Source: an uncultured Lachnospiraceae bacterium (GTDB lineage Bacteria; Bacillota; Clostridia; Lachnospirales; Lachnospiraceae). From it: a stretch of 64,000 nt of DNA. The stretch covers positions 1-64,000 of the forward strand of contig CAMJPM010000005.1 of the NCBI GenBank assembly GCA_946407725.1. Direction: 5' to 3'. The position numbers were made by a program, and so were the translations under genes. Below are positions 35,183 through 42,495 of this stretch, piece after piece. Each line of letters starts with the position of its first letter. Positions within the stretch are counted from its first letter, which is position 1. The notes beneath the pieces were generated by a model. It worked only from the letters and a program-made list of their open reading frames with translations, was not told where the DNA came from and ran no database searches.

Positions 35183-35211
35183 TTGCAAAAATCGAACGGA
35201 TGTTCTATAAT
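35183..35211 (+). promoter_or_regulatory. Promoter of the structured leader before the 94-aa gene
   Basis: TTGCAA (35183-35188), 17-base spacer, TATAAT (35206-35211). The deduced start near 35218 gives a leader of about 208 bases before the coding region at 35426. Confidence 0.7.
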
Positions 35212-35255
35212 GATTACTATTAAACGGACTGGAAGGCCGCTTAATTGTAACAAGT

Positions 35256-35418
35256 GAGGGGAAGCGAACCTTAAATGGCGTGGCTCTCCAAGAATCTATG
35301 AGGGTATGGAAGCTTGAAACAAAATGTTTCAAATTTCCATCGGTGCCGTGCAGGCACGTCACCGATGCATGTAACAGATCAAAGACCTGTTACATAGCAC
35401 ACTTGCCTGCGGCAAGGT
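35256..35418 (+). promoter_or_regulatory. Structured 5' leader with an 8-codon upstream reading frame and four hairpins
   Basis: After the promoter comes the module AAGCGAACCTTAAATGG with a short frame, then hairpins at 35306-35340 (ATGGAA/TTGAAAC...GTTTCAA/TTTCCAT), 35341-35364 (CGGTG/CGTGC...GCACG/CACCG), 35369-35395 (ATGTAACAG...CTGTTACAT) and 35402-35416 (CTTGCC-TGC-GGCAAG). The last hairpin contains AAGG, the only ribosome binding site candidate for ATG 35426, so translation could be gated by refolding. This is the content of the 372-base gap between feoB and the next gene. No known riboswitch was recognised. Confidence 0.65.
35275..35301 (+). CDS. Eight-codon upstream frame MAWLSKNL in the leader
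   Basis: ATG GCG TGG CTC TCC AAG AAT CTA TGA. The start and first four codons belong to a repeated module that also provides the first codons of the Hpt gene at 41158 (MAWLT) and of a 12-codon frame before sbcD at 55384 (MVWLS). GAGGGG lies 13 bases upstream, further than usual. Translation is a proposal. Confidence 0.45.
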   Translation: MAWLSKNL

Positions 35419-35425
35419 ACAATGT

Positions 35426-35710
35426 ATGAAAAAAGAAGCGAAGCCGGTGGATGTTATATGCCAGCATTCCAGGGACGGGACAACAATACCCATGAGAGTA
35501 AGGGTTACTGATGAAGACGGGCAGCTGCAGTCCTACACAATAAAGGGATTTAAGGATCTGTCACACTCCGGTACGAGAGAGATGCCGGACGGCATGTACA
35601 TCAATAACAGCACCCTTGTATTTGAGTGCATTATTACTGATTTTGGCAGACAGCGTCTTATCCGGCTTTACCATGAGCAAAATGAAGATATATGGAAAAT
35701 GACAGTGTGA
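35426..35710 (+). CDS. Small protein of unknown function (94 aa)
   Basis: 94 residues, soluble, beta-rich: VDVICQHSRDGTTIPMRVRV, YTIKGFKDLS, FECIITDFGRQRLIRLYHEQNEDIWKM. I recognise the pattern (VICQH..DG..IP......DEDG..Q.Y.IKG..DLS) as a small conserved clostridial protein but know no function. The single gene is preceded by a promoter, an upstream mini-frame and hairpins, and followed by a strong hairpin at 35719. Confidence 0.78.
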   Translation: MKKEAKPVDVICQHSRDGTTIPMRVRVTDEDGQLQSYTIKGFKDLSHSGTREMPDGMYINNSTLVFECIITDFGRQRLIRLYHEQNEDIWKMTV

Positions 35711-35718
35711 ACCCGGAG

Positions 35719-35758
35719 CCGCAAAGTAAACTGTACAGGCACACAGTTAACTTTGCGG
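35719..35758. terminator. Long hairpin between convergent genes
   Basis: CCGCAAAGTAAACTGT and ACAGTTAACTTTGCGG pair over 16 bases with one mismatch and an 8-base loop. It sits between the 94-aa gene and the end of the minus-strand kinase gene. There is no T-run, so the terminator role is inferred from position only. Confidence 0.5.
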
Positions 35759-35794
35759 TTCCTGGCAGGAATAATTATGAACTGTTTTCCGGAA

Positions 35795-38227
35795 TCACAG
35801 GGTATCGGGAGATTCGCCATCCCTGATTATAAATGCCGCTTTGTGCCGGGAGAGATATTTGGAGGCGCTTTCCTCGTTTCTCACATATACACCCTTGAAG
35901 CTGCCGTCGATGACTTTTTTAAGGCTGTTAAGCTTTTCCGGGGAATCGTTGATTACAAGGATGACCGGCAGATCTTCGGATTTCTTTTCTTCTGCGGTTT
36001 TTGCATCTGATCCTGTCTCCGGTGCAGCGGAAGTCTGAATAAGTCCGGGTTTCAGATATTTTATCAGCATGGCTTCCAGTGCGTCATACATCACGGGCTT
36101 GCTGAGATAATCGGTGAAGCCTTCTTTTATATAATTATCCCTGGCACCCACTATGGCGTCGGCGGTAAGGGCAATGACCGGGGTGTTTTCCGCCAGATTC
36201 TTATCTTTTATCTCATTAAGGGTCTGGATACCTGACATTCCGGGCATCATCTGGTCAAGGAGCACCACATCAAAGGAGCTTTTCTTCAGTATTTCAATAC
36301 ATTCCTTTCCGGAGTCCGCTGTTGTGACCTTTATCCTTGTGTCCTCCAGGAGTGAGCTTATAACCTCCAGATTCATCTCATTGTCGTCAACGATCAGGAT
36401 CCTTGCCTCCGGAGCGATGAGGGAAGGAGAGTATTTATCGGTATGCTCCTGAAGTCTTGAGATGTTCTGCGCAAAATCGCCTATGGGGGTGCTGTCCACC
36501 ACATGCTGCCTCATCTGTGCCGTAAAGGAGGTGCCCTTGCCGTAGCTGCTGTCTACGGTTATGGTTCCACCCATCATATTCGCTAATCTCATGGCAATAT
36601 TCAGTCCCAGACCTGTGCCTTCTATGTTCCTGTTTTTATCGGCTTCAAGGCGTTCAAAGGAATTGAACAGCCTGTCCAGGTCTTCATCCTTAATGCCTAT
36701 TCCCGTGTCTTTCACGGTGACAGTCAGCATTTCCGGGATCTTGATGAAGGACACGTCAATGGAAACACTGCCCTCATGGGTATATTTTATGGCATTGTTA
36801 ATGAGATTGAGCATGACCTGCCGCACCCTTATTTCGTCCCCCAGCAGGACGGAGGGTATGCTTTCGGAAACATTCAATATGTATTCAAGGCCTTTGTCGG
36901 TGGCTTTTTTCATCGTCATGTTGACTATGTCGTTGATTACGGAAGCAATGCTGTATTCCACGGGGATCAGGTCCATTTTACCTGACTCTATCTTGGAAAA
37001 GTCAAGGATACCGTTGATGATGGAAAGAAGGGTCTTGCCGGCACTCTGGATATTCAGGGCATACTTTTTTATGGGATCCCCGGGTGAACAGCGAAGGATC
37101 ATTTCATCCATGCCCAGAATTGCATTCATAGGTGTCCGTATTTCATGGGACATATTCGCGAGAAAGTCGCTTTTTGCCTTATTGGAGGCATTTGCGGCGT
37201 CCTTTTCAAGCTCCAGAACCTTTCTTTCGTAGGAGGCCTTCTGTTCCTCAAGCCTCATCATTTCCATGCTTTTTGCGTAGTTCTTCTCGTTTTTGTGGGC
37301 CACATAATAGAAAAGGACGATCATGATGAATACAAAGGAGCAGATGATGACATTCATCGCCAGCTGGCTCCGGACCTCTTCAAAGAGTTCATTATTGCTG
37401 ACCACCATGACCACATACAGATGATTTATTATCTTATTTACGAATACGGTGCTTTTTTCGCCGTCCAGTGTAAAGGAAAAGCTTCCGGAATCCGCATTTT
37501 TTATGGCTTCCAAAAGGGCCTCTCCCTCAGGATTGTCCTTGATATTTGTTCCCTTTTTTTCTTCATTTCCATGGGCTATGATAAGTCCGGCGTCATTTAA
37601 GACAAAACCGTAACCCTTGCCGTTTACGGACAGATCCTTCATCAGGGACTGAACTCTCTTTAACTGTACATCCAGGGAAACCACGTTCTGTCTGTCAGGA
37701 AGCATCCTGCATACAGAGATAATGAGATTGCCGGTCTGGGCGTCCACATAGGGGGGAACAAAGGCTACATCACCGTCGCTTTCCTTTGCGATTATGTACC
37801 AGTCCCGGGTTTTGGGATCATAGCCCTCCGGGGGTTCCCAGTTAAGGCCGTCCATATATCTGCTCATGATATAGCCATAGAGACCGGAGAAATTCTCATC
37901 AAACTGTTCCGCAACATTATTGGTCTCCTCTACCAGGAATTCATGTATCCGTGAGGGAGTGCTGCCGCTGATCAGCATATGGTATACGGAATCGGCGGTG
38001 ACATGCAGCACATTTTCCGCTGTGTTCAGATGGTTGTCCACCATGGAGGATACGTTTAACAGCCGGTCCTCTATTACGGCATTGTAATTTGATACCGCAA
38101 CGCTGTACATGAGCTTTGAGGTGTAGCCTACCATTACAGCCACAAACACAAATATCAGCGCCAGAGGTATCACCATGCTGTGTTTTTTACGGACCTGTTC
38201 CATTGACCCTTCCACATTGTTCTTCAT
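35795..38227 (-). CDS. dCache hybrid histidine kinase with REC and a partial second receiver
   Basis: 810 residues. Helix 18-42, double-Cache domain (48-280), helix 288-310, coiled coil, HisKA (NMSHEIRTPMNA, His361), HATPase_c (NLINNAIKYT, DTGIG, GTGLG), receiver (LIVDDNEMN at 611, Asp658 in LLDQMMPGMSG, KPVMYD). After a short acidic linker, residues 750-810 start like another receiver (LPVILVINDSPEKLNSLKKVID) but stop after about 60 residues. No Hpt: a separate Hpt gene lies upstream in the same operon. The Cache signature residues Arg141, Trp143, Tyr144, Tyr160, Asp162 and Asp186 match the amino-acid-binding dCache_1 class. Last gene of the 42.2-35.8 kb operon. Confidence 0.93.
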   Translation of the reverse strand: MKNNVEGSMEQVRKKHSMVIPLALIFVFVAVMVGYTSKLMYSVAVSNYNAVIEDRLLNVSSMVDNHLNTAENVLHVTADSVYHMLISGSTPSRIHEFLVEETNNVAEQFDENFSGLYGYIMSRYMDGLNWEPPEGYDPKTRDWYIIAKESDGDVAFVPPYVDAQTGNLIISVCRMLPDRQNVVSLDVQLKRVQSLMKDLSVNGKGYGFVLNDAGLIIAHGNEEKKGTNIKDNPEGEALLEAIKNADSGSFSFTLDGEKSTVFVNKIINHLYVVMVVSNNELFEEVRSQLAMNVIICSFVFIMIVLFYYVAHKNEKNYAKSMEMMRLEEQKASYERKVLELEKDAANASNKAKSDFLANMSHEIRTPMNAILGMDEMILRCSPGDPIKKYALNIQSAGKTLLSIINGILDFSKIESGKMDLIPVEYSIASVINDIVNMTMKKATDKGLEYILNVSESIPSVLLGDEIRVRQVMLNLINNAIKYTHEGSVSIDVSFIKIPEMLTVTVKDTGIGIKDEDLDRLFNSFERLEADKNRNIEGTGLGLNIAMRLANMMGGTITVDSSYGKGTSFTAQMRQHVVDSTPIGDFAQNISRLQEHTDKYSPSLIAPEARILIVDDNEMNLEVISSLLEDTRIKVTTADSGKECIEILKKSSFDVVLLDQMMPGMSGIQTLNEIKDKNLAENTPVIALTADAIVGARDNYIKEGFTDYLSKPVMYDALEAMLIKYLKPGLIQTSAAPETGSDAKTAEEKKSEDLPVILVINDSPEKLNSLKKVIDGSFKGVYVRNEESASKYLSRHKAAFIIRDGESPDTL

Positions 38228-38287
38228 TAATAACCCGCCTTGGATATTCTGATAAAATACTGAATCTGTGACTGCTTAGACCGGAAT

Positions 38288-39568
38288 TTACTGCAGCGTA
38301 AAATATTTTCCGGGTACCTCCACCTTTGTGGAGCCCGTATAGTATCCGGGATCTCCCAGAATGTAGGTGTCCTGATAGATAAGGAGCGTGTTGTCGGAGC
38401 GCTCCCCGGTTCCGGTATCGGTGTACCAGGAACCGTTCCACTCGGCTTTTTCGGAAAAAACACTGTATGCTCTGGAAATATCGCCGATATCCGTGAGAGT
38501 GCTCTCTCCGGTAAGCACGTTTTTTGCATGCTCCGCCAAACCTGCTGAACAGGTGTAGCCGTAGGAATAGACCCATGTACCGAACCTTCCGGCACCGCCC
38601 TTTGACACCACAGCGTTTTCCACAGTTTCAAGGATCTTCTCAAAATCACCGGAAACTGCTGTCAGATCCAGATCGAGAGCTCCGGGATAACCCATCATGG
38701 GGGAGGGGAGATCGGCTTCGATAAAGTAACCGCCGCACTCCAGAAGCTTTTTGATAAGAGGCTCTGTATGGGCGTCGTTTGTGCAGAAATATGCCGAATT
38801 CTGTCCGTACTTTTCAACCCAGCCGGGAACATGCTCCGTGATGAAGCTCTGTGCTCCGGGAACTCCCACATCTGTTGTGGGATCGGGAGCCTCTTCCATT
38901 TCAAACCTCATGCCGAACTCATCACAGGCAGCCTTCATAACCGCCACCTCTCTCGATACTGTTTCGTATGAGAGATGACGGGGGAAGGAGATATGTACAA
39001 AGGTGTCACATCCGAGTGTATTTGCCGTGCGGATGATAAGGTATCCCCTTGCAACAAAATCACTGCAAACCACCAGATCCGACACGGGAGCGATCTCGGA
39101 AAAATCCTCATAGGCCTCACAGGCGATACAGATGATGTCAGGACGTTTTTCCTTTATCCGGCGGAATGCCTCTGTTGTACCGTCTACAGCCTGGTTGACG
39201 ATGATGGCCTTCATCCGGGGATCCTCGGAGAGATCCACTATGGTCTGGATCGTGACCTCCTGCTCTTCGGTGAAGTTGTCGGGGTAAATGGCAAGGGTCA
39301 CCCTGTCCATGCCGTATTTTTCCTGAAAGGCTTCCGCTCCGCGCCTGTCGTCTTCGGATTGGGAAAAGGAGCCTGTAACAATGCCTATACGGAAGTCGTC
39401 ATCATCATTGCTGTCCTCTGCAGCGCTTCCCTCCGGATCTTCTCCAGGGGTATCGGCAGCTGTATCAGTTGCCGCAGCATCTGAAAGGGTATTGTCGGGA
39501 GCCTTGCATGATATGAGGAGAACAGCAAGGAGGACAAACAGAAGGGTACTTAAGGTCTTTTTTTTCAT
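38288..39568 (-). CDS. DUF3798-like periplasmic-binding lipoprotein
   Basis: 426 residues. Signal peptide with lipobox LLISC (Cys21), acidic spacer, then a type-1 periplasmic-binding fold: FRIGIVTGSFSQSEDDRRGAEAFQEKYG, TLAIYPDNFTEEQE, MKAIIVNQAVDGTTEAFRRIKEKRPDI. These segments match the DUF3798 family, whose ligand I do not know. No transporter genes are adjacent; it is 60 bases upstream of the Cache kinase and follows a Hpt and a receiver gene, so it may deliver a ligand to that kinase. GGAGAG precedes ATG 39568. Confidence 0.85.
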   Translation of the reverse strand: MKKKTLSTLLFVLLAVLLISCKAPDNTLSDAAATDTAADTPGEDPEGSAAEDSNDDDDFRIGIVTGSFSQSEDDRRGAEAFQEKYGMDRVTLAIYPDNFTEEQEVTIQTIVDLSEDPRMKAIIVNQAVDGTTEAFRRIKEKRPDIICIACEAYEDFSEIAPVSDLVVCSDFVARGYLIIRTANTLGCDTFVHISFPRHLSYETVSREVAVMKAACDEFGMRFEMEEAPDPTTDVGVPGAQSFITEHVPGWVEKYGQNSAYFCTNDAHTEPLIKKLLECGGYFIEADLPSPMMGYPGALDLDLTAVSGDFEKILETVENAVVSKGGAGRFGTWVYSYGYTCSAGLAEHAKNVLTGESTLTDIGDISRAYSVFSEKAEWNGSWYTDTGTGERSDNTLLIYQDTYILGDPGYYTGSTKVEVPGKYFTLQ

Positions 39569-39587
39569 AATCTCTCCATGATTAGGT

Positions 39588-39614
39588 TAAACCGGGGACT
39601 GTTGCCCCGGTTTT
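39588..39614. terminator. Hairpin between the receiver and lipoprotein genes
   Basis: AACCGGGG and CCCCGGTT pair around an ACTGTTG loop, with TTTTATTT after it on the plus strand and a weaker T-run on the minus strand. It divides the minus-strand operon, so it may attenuate expression of the lipoprotein and kinase genes relative to those upstream. Confidence 0.55.
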
Positions 39615-39624
39615 ATTTAAGAAA

Positions 39625-40434
39625 CTATCCCAGTACATCTATTATTTTTGCAACTATTTCCGATTTTTTTGCAGGCTTTATGATATAGCCCTGGGGACGG
39701 AGTTCTACCAGGGTCTTTATCACCTTCTCCCTTTCGGATACGCCTGTTAAGAATATTACCGGAAGCTGGGAGAGGGCTCTCTTCGTCCTCATGCGGTATA
39801 ATACCTCGGGACCGTCCATGACCGGCATGATATAGTCCAGGAGAACCAGATCCACCTCATGGTTTTCCAGATATTTGAATGCGGCGGCACCGGATCTTAC
39901 GGCGGTCACGTCATAGAATTCAAAGAGGTGTTTTTTTATCTCTTCAAGCTGTTCGGGATCATCATCCACAATAAGAATATGCTTTCTTACCGGCAGGTTC
40001 TTTTCCCCTGGACGGCGTTCTCTATTTTCCACAGGCTTTCTTTTTTTCAAATCCTCACCCATTGACTTCTCTATTTCAAAGAGCAAGGAATAAAGATCCA
40101 GGATGGAAACAGGTCTCGGGAGAAAACGTATATTCCTTAAATGGCTGAAAACATTAAAGGTATTAAGATCCTCGTTATTTGCCACAACAATGACAGGGAG
40201 GATTTCAGTTCCCGCACATTCACTCAATATATCAAAAATCCTTACGGATTCCCTGTCTTCGTCGCTTAAGCAGATTATAATGATATCTGCAGGATTCTTT
40301 TTCCAGGATTTTTCCAGCTTCTCTGATGAAGCGTCACAGTTGACGACCTCGTATCCCTTGTCCTCCATGAGGTGGTCAGAGATGTTGGCGGATATTCTTC
40401 TGTTTTTGCCTGTAAGCATTATTTTTAATCGCAT
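39625..40434 (-). CDS. Tandem receiver protein (pseudo-REC plus REC), no output domain
   Basis: 269 residues from ATG 40434 (AAGGACGG upstream; a longer frame would run over the preceding gene and a palindromic module). Residues 1-115: receiver-like with no acceptor Asp at the expected place (DIIIICLSDEDRES). Residues 145-269: intact receiver, ILIVDDDPEQ, LVLLDYIMPVMDG, FLTGVSE, KPAKK. It matches the gene at 23925 in layout and motif wording, so the two operons share a receiver type. Likely accepts phosphate from the Hpt protein encoded just upstream. Confidence 0.88.
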   Translation of the reverse strand: MRLKIMLTGKNRRISANISDHLMEDKGYEVVNCDASSEKLEKSWKKNPADIIIICLSDEDRESVRIFDILSECAGTEILPVIVVANNEDLNTFNVFSHLRNIRFLPRPVSILDLYSLLFEIEKSMGEDLKKRKPVENRERRPGEKNLPVRKHILIVDDDPEQLEEIKKHLFEFYDVTAVRSGAAAFKYLENHEVDLVLLDYIMPVMDGPEVLYRMRTKRALSQLPVIFLTGVSEREKVIKTLVELRPQGYIIKPAKKSEIVAKIIDVLG

Positions 40435-40470
40435 TTTTCCGTCCTTTTCCCCGGTATAAGCTCCCAGTCT

Positions 40471-40505
40471 GCGGTTCCGCAAGTGACTGTTCAGAGCAGT
40501 TACAT
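40471..40505. repeat. Partial palindromic module next to the Hpt stop codon
   Basis: Read on the minus strand: an ACTG...CAGT hairpin followed by GAACAGTCACTTGCG, a 15-base string shared with mosaics A and B, then CGG-AA-CCG. It separates the Hpt and receiver genes. Confidence 0.7.
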
Positions 40506-41158
40506 TACCCTTCAATTCCCTGTGACACTTCTTCTATCAGGGGAAGGGCCTCGTCATAAAGGAATTCCGTTATGTATCCCGCAGCCTTTTCCAGCTTTTC
40601 TTTCAGCGCCGGCCTGAAGGGGTAGCCCATAAGCTTTGAGACAAGCTCCTTTGAGAGCTCATCATCAAATTCATCCAGGGCATTTTTTAGTCTTTCCGAT
40701 ATATCTGAAGCTTCCGCAGCGGATATCTCTCCGGCAATGCGGACCTCATTCATTTCACCTATGGGGCGGATAAGGGAGATAAGGGCATCATATTGCAAAA
40801 GGGCGTTTTCCGCATTCTCATCTATATATGCCCTGTCATTTTCCTTTGCCGCCATTTCCAGCTTTTCAAAGGCAGAGGCCATCTCCAGGGCACCGATCAT
40901 CTTTGAATTGCTTTTCATGGCATGGACCTTTATCATAAAGTCCTGTATGTTTCCTTCACGAAGAAAGCCTTCAAGAGCATTCCTGTTCTTTCCGTATCCC
41001 CGGTAATATCTCTGAAGAGCGGAAATATATCTTTCCTTACCGCCGGTGTAGGCCGTGCCTTCTTCAGTGTCTATGCCATGTTCGTTTAGGAAACTGATAT
41101 TCACATCCTCTTTCAAACCTTTCCTTACCTCCGTTTTCCTTTTGGTGAGCCACGCCAT
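40505..41158 (-). CDS. Hpt phosphotransfer protein
   Basis: 217 residues as drawn from ATG 41158. The Hpt helix reads FMIKVHAMKSNSKMIGALEMA with the phosphoacceptor His; residues around 150-217 form a second helical part similar to the tails of the hybrid kinases here. It is a stand-alone Hpt for the kinase at 35795, which lacks one. The start is open: the first codons (MAWLT) come from a repeated intergenic module, while TTG 41116 has a perfect GGAGGT nine bases upstream and would skip the first 14 residues. The region around ATG 41158 can also pair with 41178-41185. Confidence 0.85.
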   Translation of the reverse strand: MAWLTKRKTEVRKGLKEDVNISFLNEHGIDTEEGTAYTGGKERYISALQRYYRGYGKNRNALEGFLREGNIQDFMIKVHAMKSNSKMIGALEMASAFEKLEMAAKENDRAYIDENAENALLQYDALISLIRPIGEMNEVRIAGEISAAEASDISERLKNALDEFDDELSKELVSKLMGYPFRPALKEKLEKAAGYITEFLYDEALPLIEEVSQGIEG

Positions 41159-41232
41159 TTAAAGTTCGCTTCGCGAAGGCGTGGCCTACGTACTGTAAAG
41201 TTTTCATAGAAAACTTTACAGTACCTCCGGCC
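41148..41232. repeat. Palindromic modules before the Hpt gene
   Basis: On the minus strand a start-codon module (GAAGCGAACTTTAAATGG followed by CGTGGCTCACC) overlaps the Hpt start. GGCCACGCC at its left can pair with GGCGTGGC at the start codon. Next to it is a perfect 15-bp inverted repeat, GTACTGTAAAGTTTT at 41190-41204 and its complement at 41210-41224, and a partial TATCTATTC module at 41230. Confidence 0.8.
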
Positions 41233-41239
41233 GTCGTAT

Positions 41240-41728
41240 CTATTCGGAACCAGCTGCCTTATATTCCTGAAGCTCCCTGTTTATCTCGGATATCTGAAGC
41301 TTCAGGGACAGATATTGCATGAGCCATATCATCAGATACATGCTTATAAAGATGGAGAGCATCAGAATCCATTCCGTTATGTTTTTAAGATCAAACCATC
41401 TTAAAAATCCTGCCACCAGGAAATACACGATGACCGTGGGGATAAAGTGGGTAACGGTGGCTTTCAGGACAGACCACTCATCTATACTGTATACCGCCGC
41501 CCCTCCCATGCCTACGGCACCGAGTACGCCGGAGAGCAGTGCCTGCACGGCAAATGCCGCCAGAGGTTTTCCCATAAATGAAATAAACTCCGGGGCACAA
41601 AGATACAGGGATCCGTCGTTAACAGCAGCTGTGACAGACGAAGCAGTTATAAGTATACCTATGAACATACCTGCAGCAAAGCCCACAGAGGCCATCAGGA
41701 TAACCTTGTAAGTAAACGCGCTTTTCAT
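41240..41728 (-). CDS. DUF3021-like four-helix membrane protein
   Basis: 162 residues from ATG 41728 (AAGGGGG upstream; the frame also has a TTG three codons earlier that overlaps the previous stop as TTGA). Four membrane helices and a short C-terminal helix (LQISEINRELQEYKA). The size, helix pattern and position directly after a LytTR gene fit the DUF3021 family, which is regularly paired with LytTR regulators and thought to control them at the membrane. Confidence 0.82.
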   Translation of the reverse strand: MKSAFTYKVILMASVGFAAGMFIGILITASSVTAAVNDGSLYLCAPEFISFMGKPLAAFAVQALLSGVLGAVGMGGAAVYSIDEWSVLKATVTHFIPTVIVYFLVAGFLRWFDLKNITEWILMLSIFISMYLMIWLMQYLSLKLQISEINRELQEYKAAGSE

Positions 41729-41733
41729 ATGGA

Positions 41734-42210
41734 TCAACCCCCTTGCGATCTCCTTAGGAGAGCCTTGATATCCTTTACCCGGCTCCTTGAAGTCCAGGAT
41801 TTCTCCCCGTTATCGAATTCTATCCCAATGGTTCCCGCTATGTTTACATCAAAGCATTTTACTTTATAAAGGTTGATTATTTCTGATTGTGAGATTCTGA
41901 TAAATCTCTTCGGATTCAGTATAACCTCCAGGGTTGAAAGGGATTTTTTAAAGGTATAGGTGCCGTTTTCGGACTGTATCATTACATTCCTGTTAAAGGT
42001 ATAAGCCCTGATGATATCCCGCTGTGACACGAATTCCAGCTTTGATCCGTCAAGATCTGCCACTATGGAGGGAAAGTCGTTTTCTGAAGCGTTCTCTATG
42101 GCGTAGATGATATTCTCTACCTGTTCAGTCTTTTCCTTTGTCTGTATAGTGACTTTGGGTTCAATGTAGTTCTTGTCCAGTACCACATCGATTTCAACCA
42201 TGTTCTTCAT
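41734..42210 (-). CDS. LytTR-domain DNA-binding regulator without receiver
   Basis: 158 residues. The N-terminal 55 residues are of the short alpha/beta kind seen in LytTR-DUF3021 pairs. The C-terminal LytTR domain has EFVSQRDIIRAYTFNRNVMIQSENGTY, FKKSLSTLEVILNPKRFIRISQSEIINLYKV and a basic end. It binds direct-repeat DNA sites in this family. First gene of the six-gene minus-strand operon, so it may regulate that operon. AAGGATAAG precedes ATG 42210. It is the only intact DNA-binding regulator seen in the window. Confidence 0.9.
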   Translation of the reverse strand: MKNMVEIDVVLDKNYIEPKVTIQTKEKTEQVENIIYAIENASENDFPSIVADLDGSKLEFVSQRDIIRAYTFNRNVMIQSENGTYTFKKSLSTLEVILNPKRFIRISQSEIINLYKVKCFDVNIAGTIGIEFDNGEKSWTSRSRVKDIKALLRRSQGG

Positions 42211-42432
42211 AATAGTAATACTTATCCTTATTAAACTATAATCCAGACGTTTATTATATCAATATATGATAAAAGCATATAGGTTTTAAGATACTTTTTG
42301 TTTATTTGGTTGATTTTTATGTCTATTCGGTTATTTTTTACGGGAATCCGGAACAGATATAAAAAACGAACAATACAGACCCGGGGCGTGTTATAATTAT
42401 ATTATACAGACCAACGGGTCAACGACAAAACG

Positions 42433-42460
42433 AAAAGATCTTTGCCGTTTACCATAAAAA
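42433..42460. repeat. 28-base module shared with 62471-62498
   Basis: AAAAGATCTTTGCCGTTT plus ACCATAAAAA; the other copy differs at four positions. Each copy sits 12-36 bases before the start of a plus-strand gene. TATAAT at 42392-42397 suggests that this copy lies in the AAA gene's 5' leader. Confidence 0.65.
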
Positions 42461-42495
42461 CAAAAAATACGGATTAATGAAAGGAGCGGCAAGTC

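Noticed and set aside
35111..35362. 83-residue minus-strand reading frame
   Set aside because: Antisense to the promoter and hairpins of the 35426 leader; composition reflects the palindromes.
36561..37232. 223-residue plus-strand reading frame
   Set aside because: Antisense to the HisKA-HATPase part of the Cache kinase; same artefact appears opposite the other kinases.
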